DNA of 64,000 nt from Myxococcales bacterium (GCA_020633465.1 JACKDN010000009.1:62001-126000); one strand, 5' to 3'; numbered from the stretch's first letter, positions 1 through 8,722 are shown. Made by a program: numbers and translations. The notes: generated from the letters alone by a model not told the origin.

Positions 1-2
1 CC

Positions 3-278
3 TCACCGTCGGCCTACCCGCTCGACCTGCGACTGACCGACACCCTCGACGTCCTGGTGACGGTGCGCGACGACGACAGCACGCGGGTGCACTTCGAGCT
101 GGTCGAGGCGCCGGCGGGCGCGCGGCTGCAGCCCGAGGCCAAGCAGGCGCGGCTGCAGTGGTCCCCCACGGTGGATCAGCTGAGCCGGCGTCAGGTGTAC
201 GGCTTCACGGTCAACGCCTGGGACGAAGACCCCGCCCGCACGGTGACCCAGGTGATCACCGTCGTCGTCCACGACTGA
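3..278 (+). CDS. C-terminal fragment of Ig/cadherin-like secreted protein
   Basis: The reading frame is open from the window edge to TGA at 276-278, so the start lies upstream. The 91 visible residues resemble one putative-Ig/cadherin-like repeat: a DTLDVLVTVRDDD strand, then an ELVEAPAGARLQPEAKQARLQWSP core of the 'xxxAPAGAxxxxxxxxxxWxPT' type, then a YGFTVNAWDED strand and a valine-rich last strand. Such repeats usually sit in secreted or surface adhesion proteins. It converges with the histidine kinase gene that ends 15 bp further on. The rest of the protein is unseen, so its function is unknown. Confidence 0.65.
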   Translation, partial: SPSAYPLDLRLTDTLDVLVTVRDDDSTRVHFELVEAPAGARLQPEAKQARLQWSPTVDQLSRRQVYGFTVNAWDEDPARTVTQVITVVVHD

Positions 279-292
279 GCCCGCGCAGCAGC

Positions 293-1588
293 TCAATCCA
301 CGGGCAGGGTGAAGCGGATCGCGGCGCCGCGATCGCCGTTCTCGGCCTCGATGCGTCCCCCGTGTGCCTCGACGACGCGCCGGCAGAGGGCCAGGCCCAG
401 CCCGACGCCGCCCGTCTCGCGAGAGCGGCTGGCGTCGGCCCGGTAGAAGGGCTCGAAGACGCGGGGCAGATCGTCGATCGGGAAGCCCTGGCCGGCGTCG
501 GCCACGGTGAAGCGGACCCCGTCGGGGCACGGCTCGGCGCGCATCGACAGGGGCGGCGCGCCGTGGCGGACGCCGTTCTCGAGCAGGTTGTCCAGCACCC
601 GCCGCAGCAGGGCGGCGTCGGCCAGCAGCGGGGGCAGCCCGGGCGCCGGCTCGACGGTCAGCGCACCCTCGCCGTGGCGGCGCGCGAAGCGATCCGCGGC
701 GTCGCGCAGCAGCGTGCCCACGTCGACCGGCGCGCGCCGCAGCGCGACGTCGGCTTCGGCCAGATCCAGGCGGGCGGACGCCAGCAGATCGGATACCAGG
801 CGCTCGAGATCGTCGAGATCGGCCTCCATGCCGTCGAGGTGGTCGCCCTCGGGATCGTCCTGCGACAAGGCCAGCGCGACGCGCAGGCGCGCCAGCGGGG
901 TGCGCAGCTCGTGGCTGACGTCGGCCAGCAGGGCCTGCTCGCGGGCGCGCAGGGTCTGCAGGCGCTCGGCCATGGCGTCGAGGGCGGTGGCCAGGGCGCC
1001 CACCTCGTCGTGGCGCGACAGGCCGGTGCGCGCGCCGAGATCACCGCCGGCCCAGCGGCGGGCGGTGGCGGCGATGCGCTCCAGGGGCCGGGCGAACGCG
1101 CGGGCGAGCGGGACGGACGCGACGGCCAGCACCGCCAGCACGATCAGCAGCACCATCCACCACTGGGCGAAGGGGTGCGCGCCGCGGGCCAGGGCCACCG
1201 CCTCGTGGCCCTCGGCCAGCGGCACCACCAGCAGCGGCCGCCCGTCACGGCGAGCGAAGGCGCGCCGGCGGCAGTCCGACCGCTCCTCGGCGTCCGGGGG
1301 CGCCAGGGGCTCGCCGACGACGATCCGGGGGGCGCCGTCGGGCGCGAAGACGGTGAGATCGACGTCGAAGAGGGTCGAGACGGCCTCGGCGCGATCCTCG
1401 AGATCGGGCGGCAGGGCGTCCGCGCCGCCCCCGAGGTAGGTGACGGCGCCGTCGACCGCGCGCTTCCACGGGGCCTGGCCGGGCAGCAGCCAGTGGGTGG
1501 CCAGCAGGGCGAGGGCGATGGCGATCAGCAGCCCCAGCCCGTGCAGGTAGACGTGCCAGAACAGGCGGCGATGGCGGCGAGCGCGCAC
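293..1588 (-). CDS. Sensor histidine kinase (CpxA/EnvZ-like)
   Basis: A 431-residue membrane histidine kinase that would phosphorylate the response regulator encoded just upstream. Hydrophobic segments at about residues 12-33 and 143-161 enclose a periplasmic sensor region of about 110 residues. A HAMP linker follows (about 162-215), then the HisKA box with phospho-acceptor His226 in VSHELRTPL, the N box DNLLENGVRHG (333-343), a G1 box DAGQGF and a G2 box GVGLGLAL. It is last in a minus-strand operon Spy-like protein, regulator, kinase, with 3 bp between regulator and kinase. The Spy/CpxP-like neighbour suggests envelope stress or metal sensing. The actual signal is not visible. Confidence 0.92.
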   Translation of the reverse strand: MRARRHRRLFWHVYLHGLGLLIAIALALLATHWLLPGQAPWKRAVDGAVTYLGGGADALPPDLEDRAEAVSTLFDVDLTVFAPDGAPRIVVGEPLAPPDAEERSDCRRRAFARRDGRPLLVVPLAEGHEAVALARGAHPFAQWWMVLLIVLAVLAVASVPLARAFARPLERIAATARRWAGGDLGARTGLSRHDEVGALATALDAMAERLQTLRAREQALLADVSHELRTPLARLRVALALSQDDPEGDHLDGMEADLDDLERLVSDLLASARLDLAEADVALRRAPVDVGTLLRDAADRFARRHGEGALTVEPAPGLPPLLADAALLRRVLDNLLENGVRHGAPPLSMRAEPCPDGVRFTVADAGQGFPIDDLPRVFEPFYRADASRSRETGGVGLGLALCRRVVEAHGGRIEAENGDRGAAIRFTLPVD

Positions 1589-1591
1589 GGC

Positions 1592-2281
1592 TCAGGCCAG
1601 GAACTGGTAGCCGACGCCGCGCACCGTCGCGATGCGGGTCGGCCGGCGGGGATCGTCCCCCAGCTTCTGGCGCAGGCGCGAGACGTGGACGTCGACCGAG
1701 CGGTCGAAGGCCTCGTCGCTGTTGCCGCGGGCCAACTCCATCAGGCGCTCGCGGCTGAGCACCCGGCCGGCGTTGTCGGCCAGGGCGTACAGCAGATCGA
1801 ACTCGTAGGCGGTCAGATCCAGCGCGTCGCCCTGCAGCGTGGCGCGGCGCGCGCTGGGATCGAGCTCGAGATCGCCCACGTTGACCAGCGCGCGCTGAGG
1901 CCCCGCCTGGCCGCGCGCCCGGCGCACGGCGGCGCGGATGCGCGCCAGCAGCTCACGCGGCGAGAAGGGCTTGGGCAGATAGTCGTCCGCGCCCAGCTCG
2001 AGGCCCATGACGCGGTCGGCCTCCTCGCCCCGGGCGGTGAGCATGATGATCGGCACGTCGCGGTGCTGACGGATGGCGCTGCACACCGCCAGGCCGTCGC
2101 GGCCCGGCAGCATGACGTCCAGCAGCACGACGTCGAAGGGGTGGCGCAGGGCCAGGGCCAGCCCCTCCTCGCCGTCGGCGGCGCGGGTGACGACCACGTC
2201 GTTGCGCTCGAGGTAGGTGGCGGTCAGCCCGGCGAGCCGGGCGTCGTCCTCTACCAGCAGGGCGGTGAGCGGGCTGTCCAT
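1592..2281 (-). CDS. OmpR/PhoB-family response regulator (CpxR-like)
   Basis: A 229-residue DNA-binding response regulator. The receiver domain has the acidic pair in VEDD (residues 11-13), phospho-acceptor Asp55 in LLDVMLPG, Thr in MLTARG and Lys in LPKPF. The winged-helix effector domain ends in the family-typical DVHVSRLRQKLGDD and VRGVGYQFLA. I chose the ATG at 2281 because GGTAGGA lies about 8 nt upstream; an in-frame ATG six codons earlier has no such site. It is paired with the adjacent histidine kinase and probably controls the Spy-like gene ahead of it. Confidence 0.93.
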   Translation of the reverse strand: MDSPLTALLVEDDARLAGLTATYLERNDVVVTRAADGEEGLALALRHPFDVVLLDVMLPGRDGLAVCSAIRQHRDVPIIMLTARGEEADRVMGLELGADDYLPKPFSPRELLARIRAAVRRARGQAGPQRALVNVGDLELDPSARRATLQGDALDLTAYEFDLLYALADNAGRVLSRERLMELARGNSDEAFDRSVDVHVSRLRQKLGDDPRRPTRIATVRGVGYQFLA

Positions 2282-2354
2282 GGGCGCGCATCCTACCATC
2301 GGTGGGGGGCCGACCGGCGCGTCCGCGACGCGGGCGAGCCGGTCGGCGGGCCGA

Positions 2355-2834
2355 TCAGTGGCCCCAGCGGCCCTTGCGGTGCTTCTCCACCATCGTGGCC
2401 ACCTCGGCCCGCTGCGCCGGCGTCAGGGTCGCGTGCACCTTCAGCAGCGCGTCGGTGGCCTGGTGCGCCAGGTCGCGCATGGCGTCCATGCGCGCGTCGA
2501 CCAGCGCGTGGGCGGCGGCCGCGTCGGGCTTGTCGCTGTTCCAGAGGGCCAGCGCCTTCGCGTGCACGTCGGCGCGGTCGGCGTGCAGGGCCTGGAAGCT
2601 GCCGAACAGCTCGTCGGTCAGCTGGCTCACCACCTTGCGCTGCGCGTCGTCGGCGTCGATGTCGTCCAGCACGCGGTCGACCTTCCACTCGACGAAGTCG
2701 CGCATCCGCTCCGCGTCGAAGTGGCCGCGGTGCCCGCCCGCCCACACGGCGGTCGCGGCCAGGCTCACCAACGCCATCACCGCCACCACGATGCGGTTGC
2801 GGCGCTTCCTGCTCCCGGTCTTCTTCTCGCTCAT
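2355..2834 (-). CDS. Spy/CpxP-family periplasmic protein
   Basis: A 159-residue protein with a basic N terminus, one hydrophobic export or anchor segment (about residues 14-33) and a helical periplasmic part. The part contains the LTPAQRAEV motif typical of the LTxxQ family (Spy, CpxP, CnrX/ZraP relatives). These proteins are periplasmic chaperones or stress-sensor modulators. The start at 2834 is preceded by CGGAGGAG with good spacing. It is first in the minus-strand cassette with the regulator and kinase, an arrangement like cpxP-cpxR-cpxA, so it is likely both a target and a modulator of that system (inference). Confidence 0.82.
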   Translation of the reverse strand: MSEKKTGSRKRRNRIVVAVMALVSLAATAVWAGGHRGHFDAERMRDFVEWKVDRVLDDIDADDAQRKVVSQLTDELFGSFQALHADRADVHAKALALWNSDKPDAAAAHALVDARMDAMRDLAHQATDALLKVHATLTPAQRAEVATMVEKHRKGRWGH

Positions 2835-3026
2835 CCGGCTCCTCCGGTCTGCGGCGTGGGGTCGGCCCCGGCGCCTTGGGTTCGAGCCTGACTCTGATGC
2901 CCCATCGTTGCGCGGCCCTTGTGGGGACGTTGCGAAGTGTGAACGGCGCGTGGCAGCTTGCGCGACGCGACGACGGCGGGGATGTCCGATGGCGTACCGC
3001 GACCCGGCAGGCGGGGAGACCGCCCG

Positions 3027-3260
3027 ATGAGCACGCAGAGCCCTCCCGATCCCGACAGCGGCGCGGCGGGCGTCCGCTTCGGCTGCGGCGCGGTGGTCGG
3101 CCTGGCCGCGGGGTTCGCGTCCACGGTCAGCTTCGTCGAGCTGGGCCCGTTGGGCGTCACGCTGCTGTGCCTGGGCACGGCCCTCGTCTTCGGGCTGCTG
3201 GCGATGCGCCGCGGCGACCGCTTCTGGGAGCGGCTGCGCGACTGGCTGTGGTGGGTCTGA
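3027..3260 (+). CDS. Small two-helix membrane protein
   Basis: A 77-residue protein of unknown function. The chosen ATG at 3027 has GGGGAG about 9 nt upstream; an upstream in-frame ATG would add a low-complexity extension with no ribosome site. A polar, Pro/Asp-rich N terminus is followed by two hydrophobic segments (CGAVVGLAAGFASTV and GVTLLCLGTALVFGLLA) and a basic, Trp-rich tail ending RDWLWWV. It may be an inner-membrane hairpin protein. It lies divergent from the Spy-like gene and 80 bp before the cNMP-binding protein. No family was recognised. Confidence 0.55.
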   Translation: MSTQSPPDPDSGAAGVRFGCGAVVGLAAGFASTVSFVELGPLGVTLLCLGTALVFGLLAMRRGDRFWERLRDWLWWV

Positions 3261-3340
3261 CCGTCGCGGGTGCCTTGACCGGCGGCCCGCCCTCTGCGAC
3301 AGAGTCGAGCAGCGCCCAACGTCCGCCGAGGAGCCCCCCG

Positions 3341-4585
3341 ATGACCCTGAAAGAGGCCCTGCAGGCCGTCTGCGCCGATCCCGCGGACATCAAGGCCCGC
3401 GCCGAGATGGCGCACGTGATGGAGCGGATGGAGGCCCCCGAGGCCCGCCAGGTGTGGCGGGCGACGACGCTGCTGGCGGGCGGGCGCGGCCAGTTCTTCA
3501 TCGCGCTGGCGCTGGCGCGGCGCTACCTCGACGGCGAGGTGCTCGAGGCCGTGCTGCTCGATCTGGCGCGGCGCTATGGGGCCGGGCGCCGCCGCAACGG
3601 GCCCCGCGTCGCGCTGCCCACGGGCGAGCCCTTGAAGGTCGATCTGCCCGATGACGAGGACGAGCTGCTCTTCACGGCGCTGCGCATCGGCTCGGACGTC
3701 GACGCCTACATGCTGCCCGTCTTCGCGCGCATGCCGGTCATCCCCATCTTCGAGGAGCTGCCCGAGGACGACTTCGTCACGCTCGCGATGGAGGCCGAGC
3801 CGGTCGTGCTCGATCAGGGGCGCCCGCTGATGCAGCAGGACACGGCCGAGCGCTCGGTCTACCTGCTGGTGAAGGGGCAGGCGAAGGCCGTCGCCCGCAA
3901 GCCCGACGGGCGGGAGCTCGAGCTGGGCGTCCACCAGGGTCCGACCGTGCTGGGCGAGATGGCCCTGCTGACGCAGGTGCCGCGGCGGTCGTCGGTCACC
4001 GCGCTGGGGCCCGGGCTGGCCTGGAAGATCGACGCCGACCGCCTGATCGAGCTGGGCCAGGAGAAGCCAGCCTTCATCAAGCGGCTGCGCATCCTGGTGA
4101 AGCAGCGGCTGCTCTACGACCTGCTGCGCACCAGCGAGGTGCTGTCGGCGGTCGACAACAAGGAGCAGGTGCTGGCCGCCTTCGCGGTCGAGAACCACGC
4201 GCCGGGCGCTCAGGTGTTCCCTCAGGGCGCGCCCGCGCCCGGCCTGTACTTCATCCTGCACGGCGCGGCCGAGGTGGTGGTCGACGGCAAGAAGGTCGCG
4301 GCCCTCACCGAGGGGGACGCCTTCGGTGAGATGTCGCTCTTGACCGGTGATCCGACGACGGCCGCGGTCCACATGCCCGACGGCGGCATCCTGCTGCACC
4401 TGAAGCCCGAGGACTTCGCGGCGGTGCGGTCGGCCGACGCCCGGCTCGAGCAGGGGCTGACCAAGCTGATGGACGTGCGGCGCGGCGAGCTCGAGCACTT
4501 TCAGGCCGACGTCGACGACGCCGACGACATCGAGGTCATCGAAGAGCTCGACGGGGACTGGATCGTCGGGCTCGACGACGACTGA
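3341..4585 (+). CDS. Double cyclic-nucleotide-binding-domain protein
   Basis: A 414-residue protein starting at ATG 3341 behind GAGGAG. About 145 N-terminal helical residues precede two tandem cNMP-binding-type beta-roll domains. The first contains LGEMALLTQVPRRSSVTAL, the second AFGEMSLLTGDPTTAAV; both match the GEMxLLTxxPRxxxV phosphate-binding cassette. The second cassette has Thr-Thr-Ala where the cyclic phosphate Arg normally sits, so it may not bind ligand. No DNA-binding HTH or enzyme domain is visible and the tail is very acidic. Two-domain architectures like this occur in scaffolding or regulatory proteins. It converges with the Ser/Thr kinase gene, which ends 64 bp away. Confidence 0.8.
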   Translation: MTLKEALQAVCADPADIKARAEMAHVMERMEAPEARQVWRATTLLAGGRGQFFIALALARRYLDGEVLEAVLLDLARRYGAGRRRNGPRVALPTGEPLKVDLPDDEDELLFTALRIGSDVDAYMLPVFARMPVIPIFEELPEDDFVTLAMEAEPVVLDQGRPLMQQDTAERSVYLLVKGQAKAVARKPDGRELELGVHQGPTVLGEMALLTQVPRRSSVTALGPGLAWKIDADRLIELGQEKPAFIKRLRILVKQRLLYDLLRTSEVLSAVDNKEQVLAAFAVENHAPGAQVFPQGAPAPGLYFILHGAAEVVVDGKKVAALTEGDAFGEMSLLTGDPTTAAVHMPDGGILLHLKPEDFAAVRSADARLEQGLTKLMDVRRGELEHFQADVDDADDIEVIEELDGDWIVGLDDD

Positions 4586-4648
4586 TCCCCTCGGCGGGCA
4601 TCGGCCGCCAGCGCCGGCTCGGCGCCGAACCTGGCCAGACCGACCCGG

Positions 4649-5821
4649 TCAGTCGTGGTCCAAGGCCTCGTCCAGGTTGGCCAACGCCTCGACCACGTCG
4701 CCCTGCAGGCGCGCCCACCCCGTGTCGAGGGCGGCGCGCGCCTCTTCGAGCGCCTGCCGCTGGCGCGCCGTCGCCTCGGCCAGCGTCGCCTCGCGCCGCG
4801 CCAGCTCCTTCGCGCGCCCCCGCGCCTCGCGCTCCAGCCGCTCGGCCTCGCGCAGGCTGGCGTCCAGCCGGCTGCGCGCCTCGGCCAGATCGCTCGCCGC
4901 CGACGGCGCCGCCCGTTTCACGACCACCCCGCTGATCGCCTCGAGCCTCTTGCGCACCTCGGCGGCGCTCTGCGGGCGGTCCTCCCGCTTCTTGGCCAGC
5001 AGCTGCATCACCAGGCCCACCAGATCCGGCGGCCCCTCCGGCGGCGTCGGGTGGTGCTCCAGGTGGCGGCGCAGCGTGTTCAGCGCGTCGTCCGCGATGA
5101 ACGGGTTGTGGCCGGTCAGCATCTCGTAGAACACGACGCCCAGGGCGTACAGATCGCTGCGCCCGTCGAGATCGGGCGCGCCGATCGCCTGCTCGGGCGA
5201 GCAGTAGGCCGGCGTGCCGAAGATGCGGCCCTCGGCGGTGCGGATGCCGGCCTCGCCGCGCAGGCGCGCGACGCCGAAGTCGAGGACGCGCACGAACTCC
5301 ACGTCGCCGCGCACCTCGAGCATCAGGTTGCCCGGCTTCAGATCGCGGTGCACCACGTCCAGCGCGTGCGCCTCGACCAGCGAGGCGCACACCTGGTGCA
5401 CGATGCGCGCGGCGCGCCGCGGTGACAGCCGGTCGACGCGGGCCAGCACCTCGTCGACCGTGAAGCCGCGCACGAACTCGGTGATCAGGAACAGGTAGTC
5501 GTCGGGGGTCCGCCCGTGGCCGTGCAGGCGTAGGGTGTGCTCGCTGGTCAGCTTCGAGACGATGCGGATCTCCTGCTGGAAGCGCCGGATGGCCTCGGGA
5601 TCGCGGGCCAGCAGGATCTTCAGCGCCTCGTCGTGATCCCGATCGTCCGACCGCACGCGGTAGACCGCGCCCATGGCGCCCTCGCCCAGGAAGCGCACGA
5701 TGCGCCGCCCGTCGAAGACGCGGTCGGCCAGGGGATCGGGCTCGAGCCCGTGGCCGTCGTGGGCGCAGAAGGAAGGGCGCCCGCCGAAGCGGCGGCCGCA
5801 GTGCGGGCAGCGTCGAGCCAT
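4649..5821 (-). CDS. Cytoplasmic Ser/Thr protein kinase with zinc ribbon and coiled-coil tail
   Basis: A 390-residue Hanks-type kinase. It opens with a short Cys-rich segment (CPHC at 5-8, another Cys at 19) resembling a zinc ribbon. The kinase domain carries the glycine loop GEGAMGAVY (about 47-54), Lys68 in EALKIL, the catalytic loop HRDLKPGN with Asp160, DFG at 181-183 and GTPAYCSPEQ in the activation segment. After about residue 300 it becomes an alpha-helical, Glu/Ala/Arg-rich coiled coil. No transmembrane helix is present, unlike PknB-type receptors, so it should be soluble. Substrates are unknown. Eukaryote-like kinases of this kind are abundant in Myxococcota. Confidence 0.93.
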   Translation of the reverse strand: MARRCPHCGRRFGGRPSFCAHDGHGLEPDPLADRVFDGRRIVRFLGEGAMGAVYRVRSDDRDHDEALKILLARDPEAIRRFQQEIRIVSKLTSEHTLRLHGHGRTPDDYLFLITEFVRGFTVDEVLARVDRLSPRRAARIVHQVCASLVEAHALDVVHRDLKPGNLMLEVRGDVEFVRVLDFGVARLRGEAGIRTAEGRIFGTPAYCSPEQAIGAPDLDGRSDLYALGVVFYEMLTGHNPFIADDALNTLRRHLEHHPTPPEGPPDLVGLVMQLLAKKREDRPQSAAEVRKRLEAISGVVVKRAAPSAASDLAEARSRLDASLREAERLEREARGRAKELARREATLAEATARQRQALEEARAALDTGWARLQGDVVEALANLDEALDHD

Positions 5822-5908
5822 GCCGCCATTGATGCCCGAGCGCGCCCCTGCTCACAAGGTGGACGGCCGCGCTCGGCCTGCGGCAGGCTGGGGCGCGAGG
5901 AGGACGCC

Positions 5909-6325
5909 TTGATCACCGTCAACGACTACATGAGCACGCACGTGGTGCGCGCCGCACCGGAAGACGGCGCCCTGGCGGCGTTCCGGTTGATGCAGCGCGA
6001 GGGGGTCCGCCACCTGCCGGTCGTCGACGACGGCGGGCTGCTGGTGGGCGTGGTGAGCGACCGGGATCTGCGTCGGCCGCGGTGGATGGACGACCAGCTC
6101 GGCCAGGGGTTCGCGCTGACCGACGACGTGACGGTGCAGGACATCATGACGCGCGAGGTCGTGACCGTGGCGGCGGACGCGCCGCTGGTGGCGGCCGCCG
6201 CCCGCTTCGCCGAGCAGTCGATCGGCGTGCTGCCGGTGCTGGACGAGGCGGGCGAGGTGGTCGGCATGCTCACGCCGGTCGACCTGATGCAGGCGTTGGT
6301 CGACCGGCTGAACGCGGGGGCGTGA
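5909..6325 (+). CDS. CBS-domain pair protein
   Basis: A 138-residue protein made almost only of two CBS motifs: residues about 1-60 (YMSTHVVRAAPED to LVGVVSDRDLRR) and about 75-135 (IMTREVVTVAADAPL to VVGMLTPVDLMQAL). Such stand-alone Bateman modules bind adenosine nucleotides and often regulate partner proteins. I chose the TTG at 5909 because GAGGAGG lies about 5-6 nt upstream and the protein then starts right at the first CBS motif; longer in-frame starts run through the kinase gene on the other strand. Its stop is the first half of TGATCA at 6323-6328, shared with the convergent aidB gene. Confidence 0.82.
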   Translation: MITVNDYMSTHVVRAAPEDGALAAFRLMQREGVRHLPVVDDGGLLVGVVSDRDLRRPRWMDDQLGQGFALTDDVTVQDIMTREVVTVAADAPLVAAAARFAEQSIGVLPVLDEAGEVVGMLTPVDLMQALVDRLNAGA

Positions 6326-7954
6326 TCAGGGCGCCAGCGGGTGGGCACGCTCGATCAGCGCGTCGAACTCCAGCCCCGGGCCCAGCGCGCCGAAGTTCGC
6401 GTGGCGCTCGCCCAGGCGCGACGTGACGAAGGCGTCGGCCACGAAGTCGGGCGCGTGGCGGATGAGGATCGAGGCCTGGAGCGCCAGCGCCAGCTTCTCG
6501 ACCACCGCGCGGGCGCGCAGCTCGAGCGTGTCCGTCTGCCGCAGCGCGCCCTCCAGCTCGGCGACGAGGCCGTCGTAGCGGCGATCCTTGCCCAGCGCGG
6601 CCCCCAGCTCGGTCTGCAGCGCGGGCAGCGACTCCGGATCCTTCTTCATCGCCCGCAGCACGTCGAGGCAGATGACGTTGCCCGAGCCCTCCCACACCGA
6701 GTTCAGCGGCGCCTCGCGGTACAGCCGCGCCATGCCGAACTCTTCGGCGTACCCGTTGCCGCCGGTGCACTCGAGCGCCTCGTACACCGTGGCCGGGCAG
6801 CGCTTGCACACCCAGTACTTCGACACGGCGGTCGCGATGCGCGCGAAGGCCCGCGCGCCCGCGTCGGTCTTCCCCTCGTCGTAGGCCCGCGCCAGGCGCA
6901 GGCCCAGCGCCATCGCCGCCTCGCTCTCGAGCGCCAGATCGGCCAGCACGTTCTTCATCAGGGCGTGCTCGATCAGCCGCTTGCCGAAGGCGCGCCGGTG
7001 GTCGGTGTGGTGTACCGCCCGCGCGACGGCCTGGCGCATCAGGCTGGCGCTGCCGATCACGCAGTCCAGCCGCGTGTGCGCCACCATGTCGATGATGGTG
7101 CGCACCCCGCGCCCCTCCTCGCCCACGCGCGCCGCCCAGGCCCCCGCGTACTCGATCTCGCTCGAGGCGTTCGAGTGGTTGCCCAGCTTCCACTTCAGCC
7201 GCTGCACGTGCATCGCGTTGCGCTCGCCGTCGGGCGTCCACCGCGGCACCAGGAAGCAGGTCAGCCCCTTCTCGGTCTGGGCCAGGGTGAGGAAGACGTC
7301 GCACATCGGCGCCGAGCAGAACCACTTGTGCCCGGTGAGGCGGTAGGTGCCGTCGGACATCGCCAGCGCCTGCGTCGTGTTGGCGCGCACGTCGCTGCCG
7401 CCCTGCTTCTCGGTCATCGCCATGCCGGCGGTGCAGGCGGTCTTGTGCTCGGCCGGCGTGTTGCGTGGATCGTAGGCCGTGGCGGTGAGGCGGGGCACCC
7501 AGGTCTCGGCCAGCTCGGGCGCGTGCTGCAGCGCGGGGACGACGGCGAAGGTCATCGTGATCGGGCAGCCGTGGCCCGCCTCGACCTGCCCCATCAGATA
7601 GCTGTGGGCGACGCGCGCCACCATGCTGCCCGCGCGGTCTTCGGTCCACGGCCGGCTGTGCAGGCCGAAGGCCATGCTCGTCTCCATCAGGTGATGGTAC
7701 GAGGGGTGGAACTCGACCTCGTTGATGCGATGACCGTAGGCATCGAAGGCGCGCAGGATGGGCGGGTTGTCGTTCGCCAGGCGGCCGTGCTCCAGCATCT
7801 CGGCGCTGCCGGTCAGCTGGCCGAAGTCGCGCAGCGCGTCCGTCGCCCAGCCGGCGCCCTCGCGGACGAGGGCCTCGGCGAGGGCCGTGTCGCCGGAGAA
7901 CATGTCGTAGTCCCGCAGGGGCGGCACCTGGTTGATCACGTCGTGGGTCTTCAT
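6326..7954 (-). CDS. aidB: AidB-family acyl-CoA dehydrogenase
   Basis: A 542-residue flavoprotein, almost the length of E. coli AidB (about 541). It has the diagnostic AGMAMTEKQGGSDVRANTT segment, the FAD-binding GHKWFCSAP region, the WEGSGNVICLDVLRA motif near the C terminus and ECTGGNGYAEEF. AidB belongs to the adaptive response to alkylation; it binds FAD and DNA, and acyl-CoA dehydrogenase activity is weak or uncertain. The ATG at 7954 is preceded by AGGAGGCT. It abuts the CBS protein gene tail to tail with no intergenic bases. An unusual acyl-CoA dehydrogenase of another pathway remains possible. Confidence 0.88.
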   Translation of the reverse strand: MKTHDVINQVPPLRDYDMFSGDTALAEALVREGAGWATDALRDFGQLTGSAEMLEHGRLANDNPPILRAFDAYGHRINEVEFHPSYHHLMETSMAFGLHSRPWTEDRAGSMVARVAHSYLMGQVEAGHGCPITMTFAVVPALQHAPELAETWVPRLTATAYDPRNTPAEHKTACTAGMAMTEKQGGSDVRANTTQALAMSDGTYRLTGHKWFCSAPMCDVFLTLAQTEKGLTCFLVPRWTPDGERNAMHVQRLKWKLGNHSNASSEIEYAGAWAARVGEEGRGVRTIIDMVAHTRLDCVIGSASLMRQAVARAVHHTDHRRAFGKRLIEHALMKNVLADLALESEAAMALGLRLARAYDEGKTDAGARAFARIATAVSKYWVCKRCPATVYEALECTGGNGYAEEFGMARLYREAPLNSVWEGSGNVICLDVLRAMKKDPESLPALQTELGAALGKDRRYDGLVAELEGALRQTDTLELRARAVVEKLALALQASILIRHAPDFVADAFVTSRLGERHANFGALGPGLEFDALIERAHPLAP

Positions 7955-8114
7955 CGTCAGCCTCCTGGGCCCGGGACCGCCGACAGCCTGCCTTCAACGG
8001 GGCCGGCCGCGCCAGTGGAAGCCGCGCGGGGCGCGCGTGGACCGGGGCCGGGCGGGGCTTGACCGCCGCCCCCGGGCGCGACACGCTGCCGGCGTACCGG
8101 GGTGGAGGTGGCCA

Positions 8115-8507
8115 GTGAGTCCCGACGATCGGGCGCACTTCGAGGCGCGACTGACGGCCCTGCGCGACGCGCTGCGCAGCGCCGGGACGATCGAGGCGCC
8201 CAAGATCCGCGACGACGCCGTCGGCAAGGTCGACGACGACACGACCCCGCTGACCGAGATGCTGCAGGTGATCGCCTCGAGCCGAAACCGCCAGCACGCG
8301 CAGGTGCTGCGCCGGGTCGAGGCCGCGCTGCACACGCTGCACCGCGAGCCCGAGGATTACGGGCTGTGCGTCGAGTGCGACGAGCCCATCAAGCGCGGGC
8401 GCCTCGAGCTGATGCCCTACGTCGAGCTGTGCGTGCGCTGCCAGAGCGCGCAGGAGGACGGCGCCGCGCAGCGCGGCGGCCGCCGGCACCTGACCGACTA
8501 CGACTGA
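8115..8507 (+). CDS. DksA/TraR-family C4 zinc-finger protein
   Basis: A 130-residue protein with an N-terminal helical half and the C4 finger CVECDEPIKRGRLEL followed by ELCVRCQ near residues 90-117. The pattern CxxC-x17-CxxC is that of DksA/TraR-type proteins, which bind the RNA polymerase secondary channel with ppGpp. GTG 8115 is preceded by GGAGG at 6 nt. The helices are acidic enough for a coiled-coil probe, but I did not see a clear DxxDxA tip, so RNA polymerase binding is not certain. Its last 10 bp overlap a possible small minus-strand gene. Confidence 0.8.
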   Translation: MSPDDRAHFEARLTALRDALRSAGTIEAPKIRDDAVGKVDDDTTPLTEMLQVIASSRNRQHAQVLRRVEAALHTLHREPEDYGLCVECDEPIKRGRLELMPYVELCVRCQSAQEDGAAQRGGRRHLTDYD

Positions 8508-8638
8508 TCCTGCCCGAAGCCGGCCAGCACGCTCAGCGCGAGCGTCAGCCCTGCCGTCACCGCCACCGCGTCCATGAGGAAGTGCGCCATGCCTGTCCGA
8601 CGGCGCGCCCTCCGTCCAGCGTTCGGTCGCCGGGTCAT
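8498..8638 (-). CDS. Possible small hydrophobic protein (46 aa)
   Basis: A 46-residue frame starting at ATG 8638 with AAGGGGGG upstream at suitable spacing. It encodes a basic stretch (NAGRRARRR) followed by one hydrophobic helix MDAVAVTAGLTLALSVLAGF and a short polar tail. This could be a single-pass membrane peptide. It overlaps the 3' end of the DksA-like gene by 10 bp on the opposite strand. No homologue is known to me, and in DNA this GC-rich short frames are common by chance, so confidence is low. Confidence 0.3.
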   Translation of the reverse strand: MTRRPNAGRRARRRTGMAHFLMDAVAVTAGLTLALSVLAGFGQDQS

Positions 8639-8650
8639 CCAGAACCCCCC

Positions 8651-8679
8651 TTGACACGGGATCGGCCAGCGGGCATTTG
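8651..8679 (+). promoter_or_regulatory. Possible sigma-70-like promoter of the motor operon
   Basis: A perfect TTGACA at 8651-8656 is followed after 17 nt by CATTTG (8674-8679), a weak -10 match. It lies 44 bp ahead of the DUF802-type gene. TTGACA is rare in DNA of this composition, which is the main support. The -10 is poor. Confidence 0.35.
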
Positions 8680-8722
8680 CCCCTGATCCCTCGCCGGCGG
8701 AGGCGGGGCGACGGAGGGTGTG

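Noticed and set aside
158..4585. A 1475-codon open frame across the sensor kinase, regulator and cNMP genes
   Set aside because: Only its last 414 codons encode a recognisable protein; the rest is antisense to well-supported genes. Long overlapping open frames are expected in DNA this GC-rich.
8059..8087. TTGACC ahead of the DksA-like gene as a promoter, and a similar TTGACC at 3275
   Set aside because: No acceptable -10 hexamer at 16-18 nt in either case; the shared downstream GCGACA occurs at different distances.
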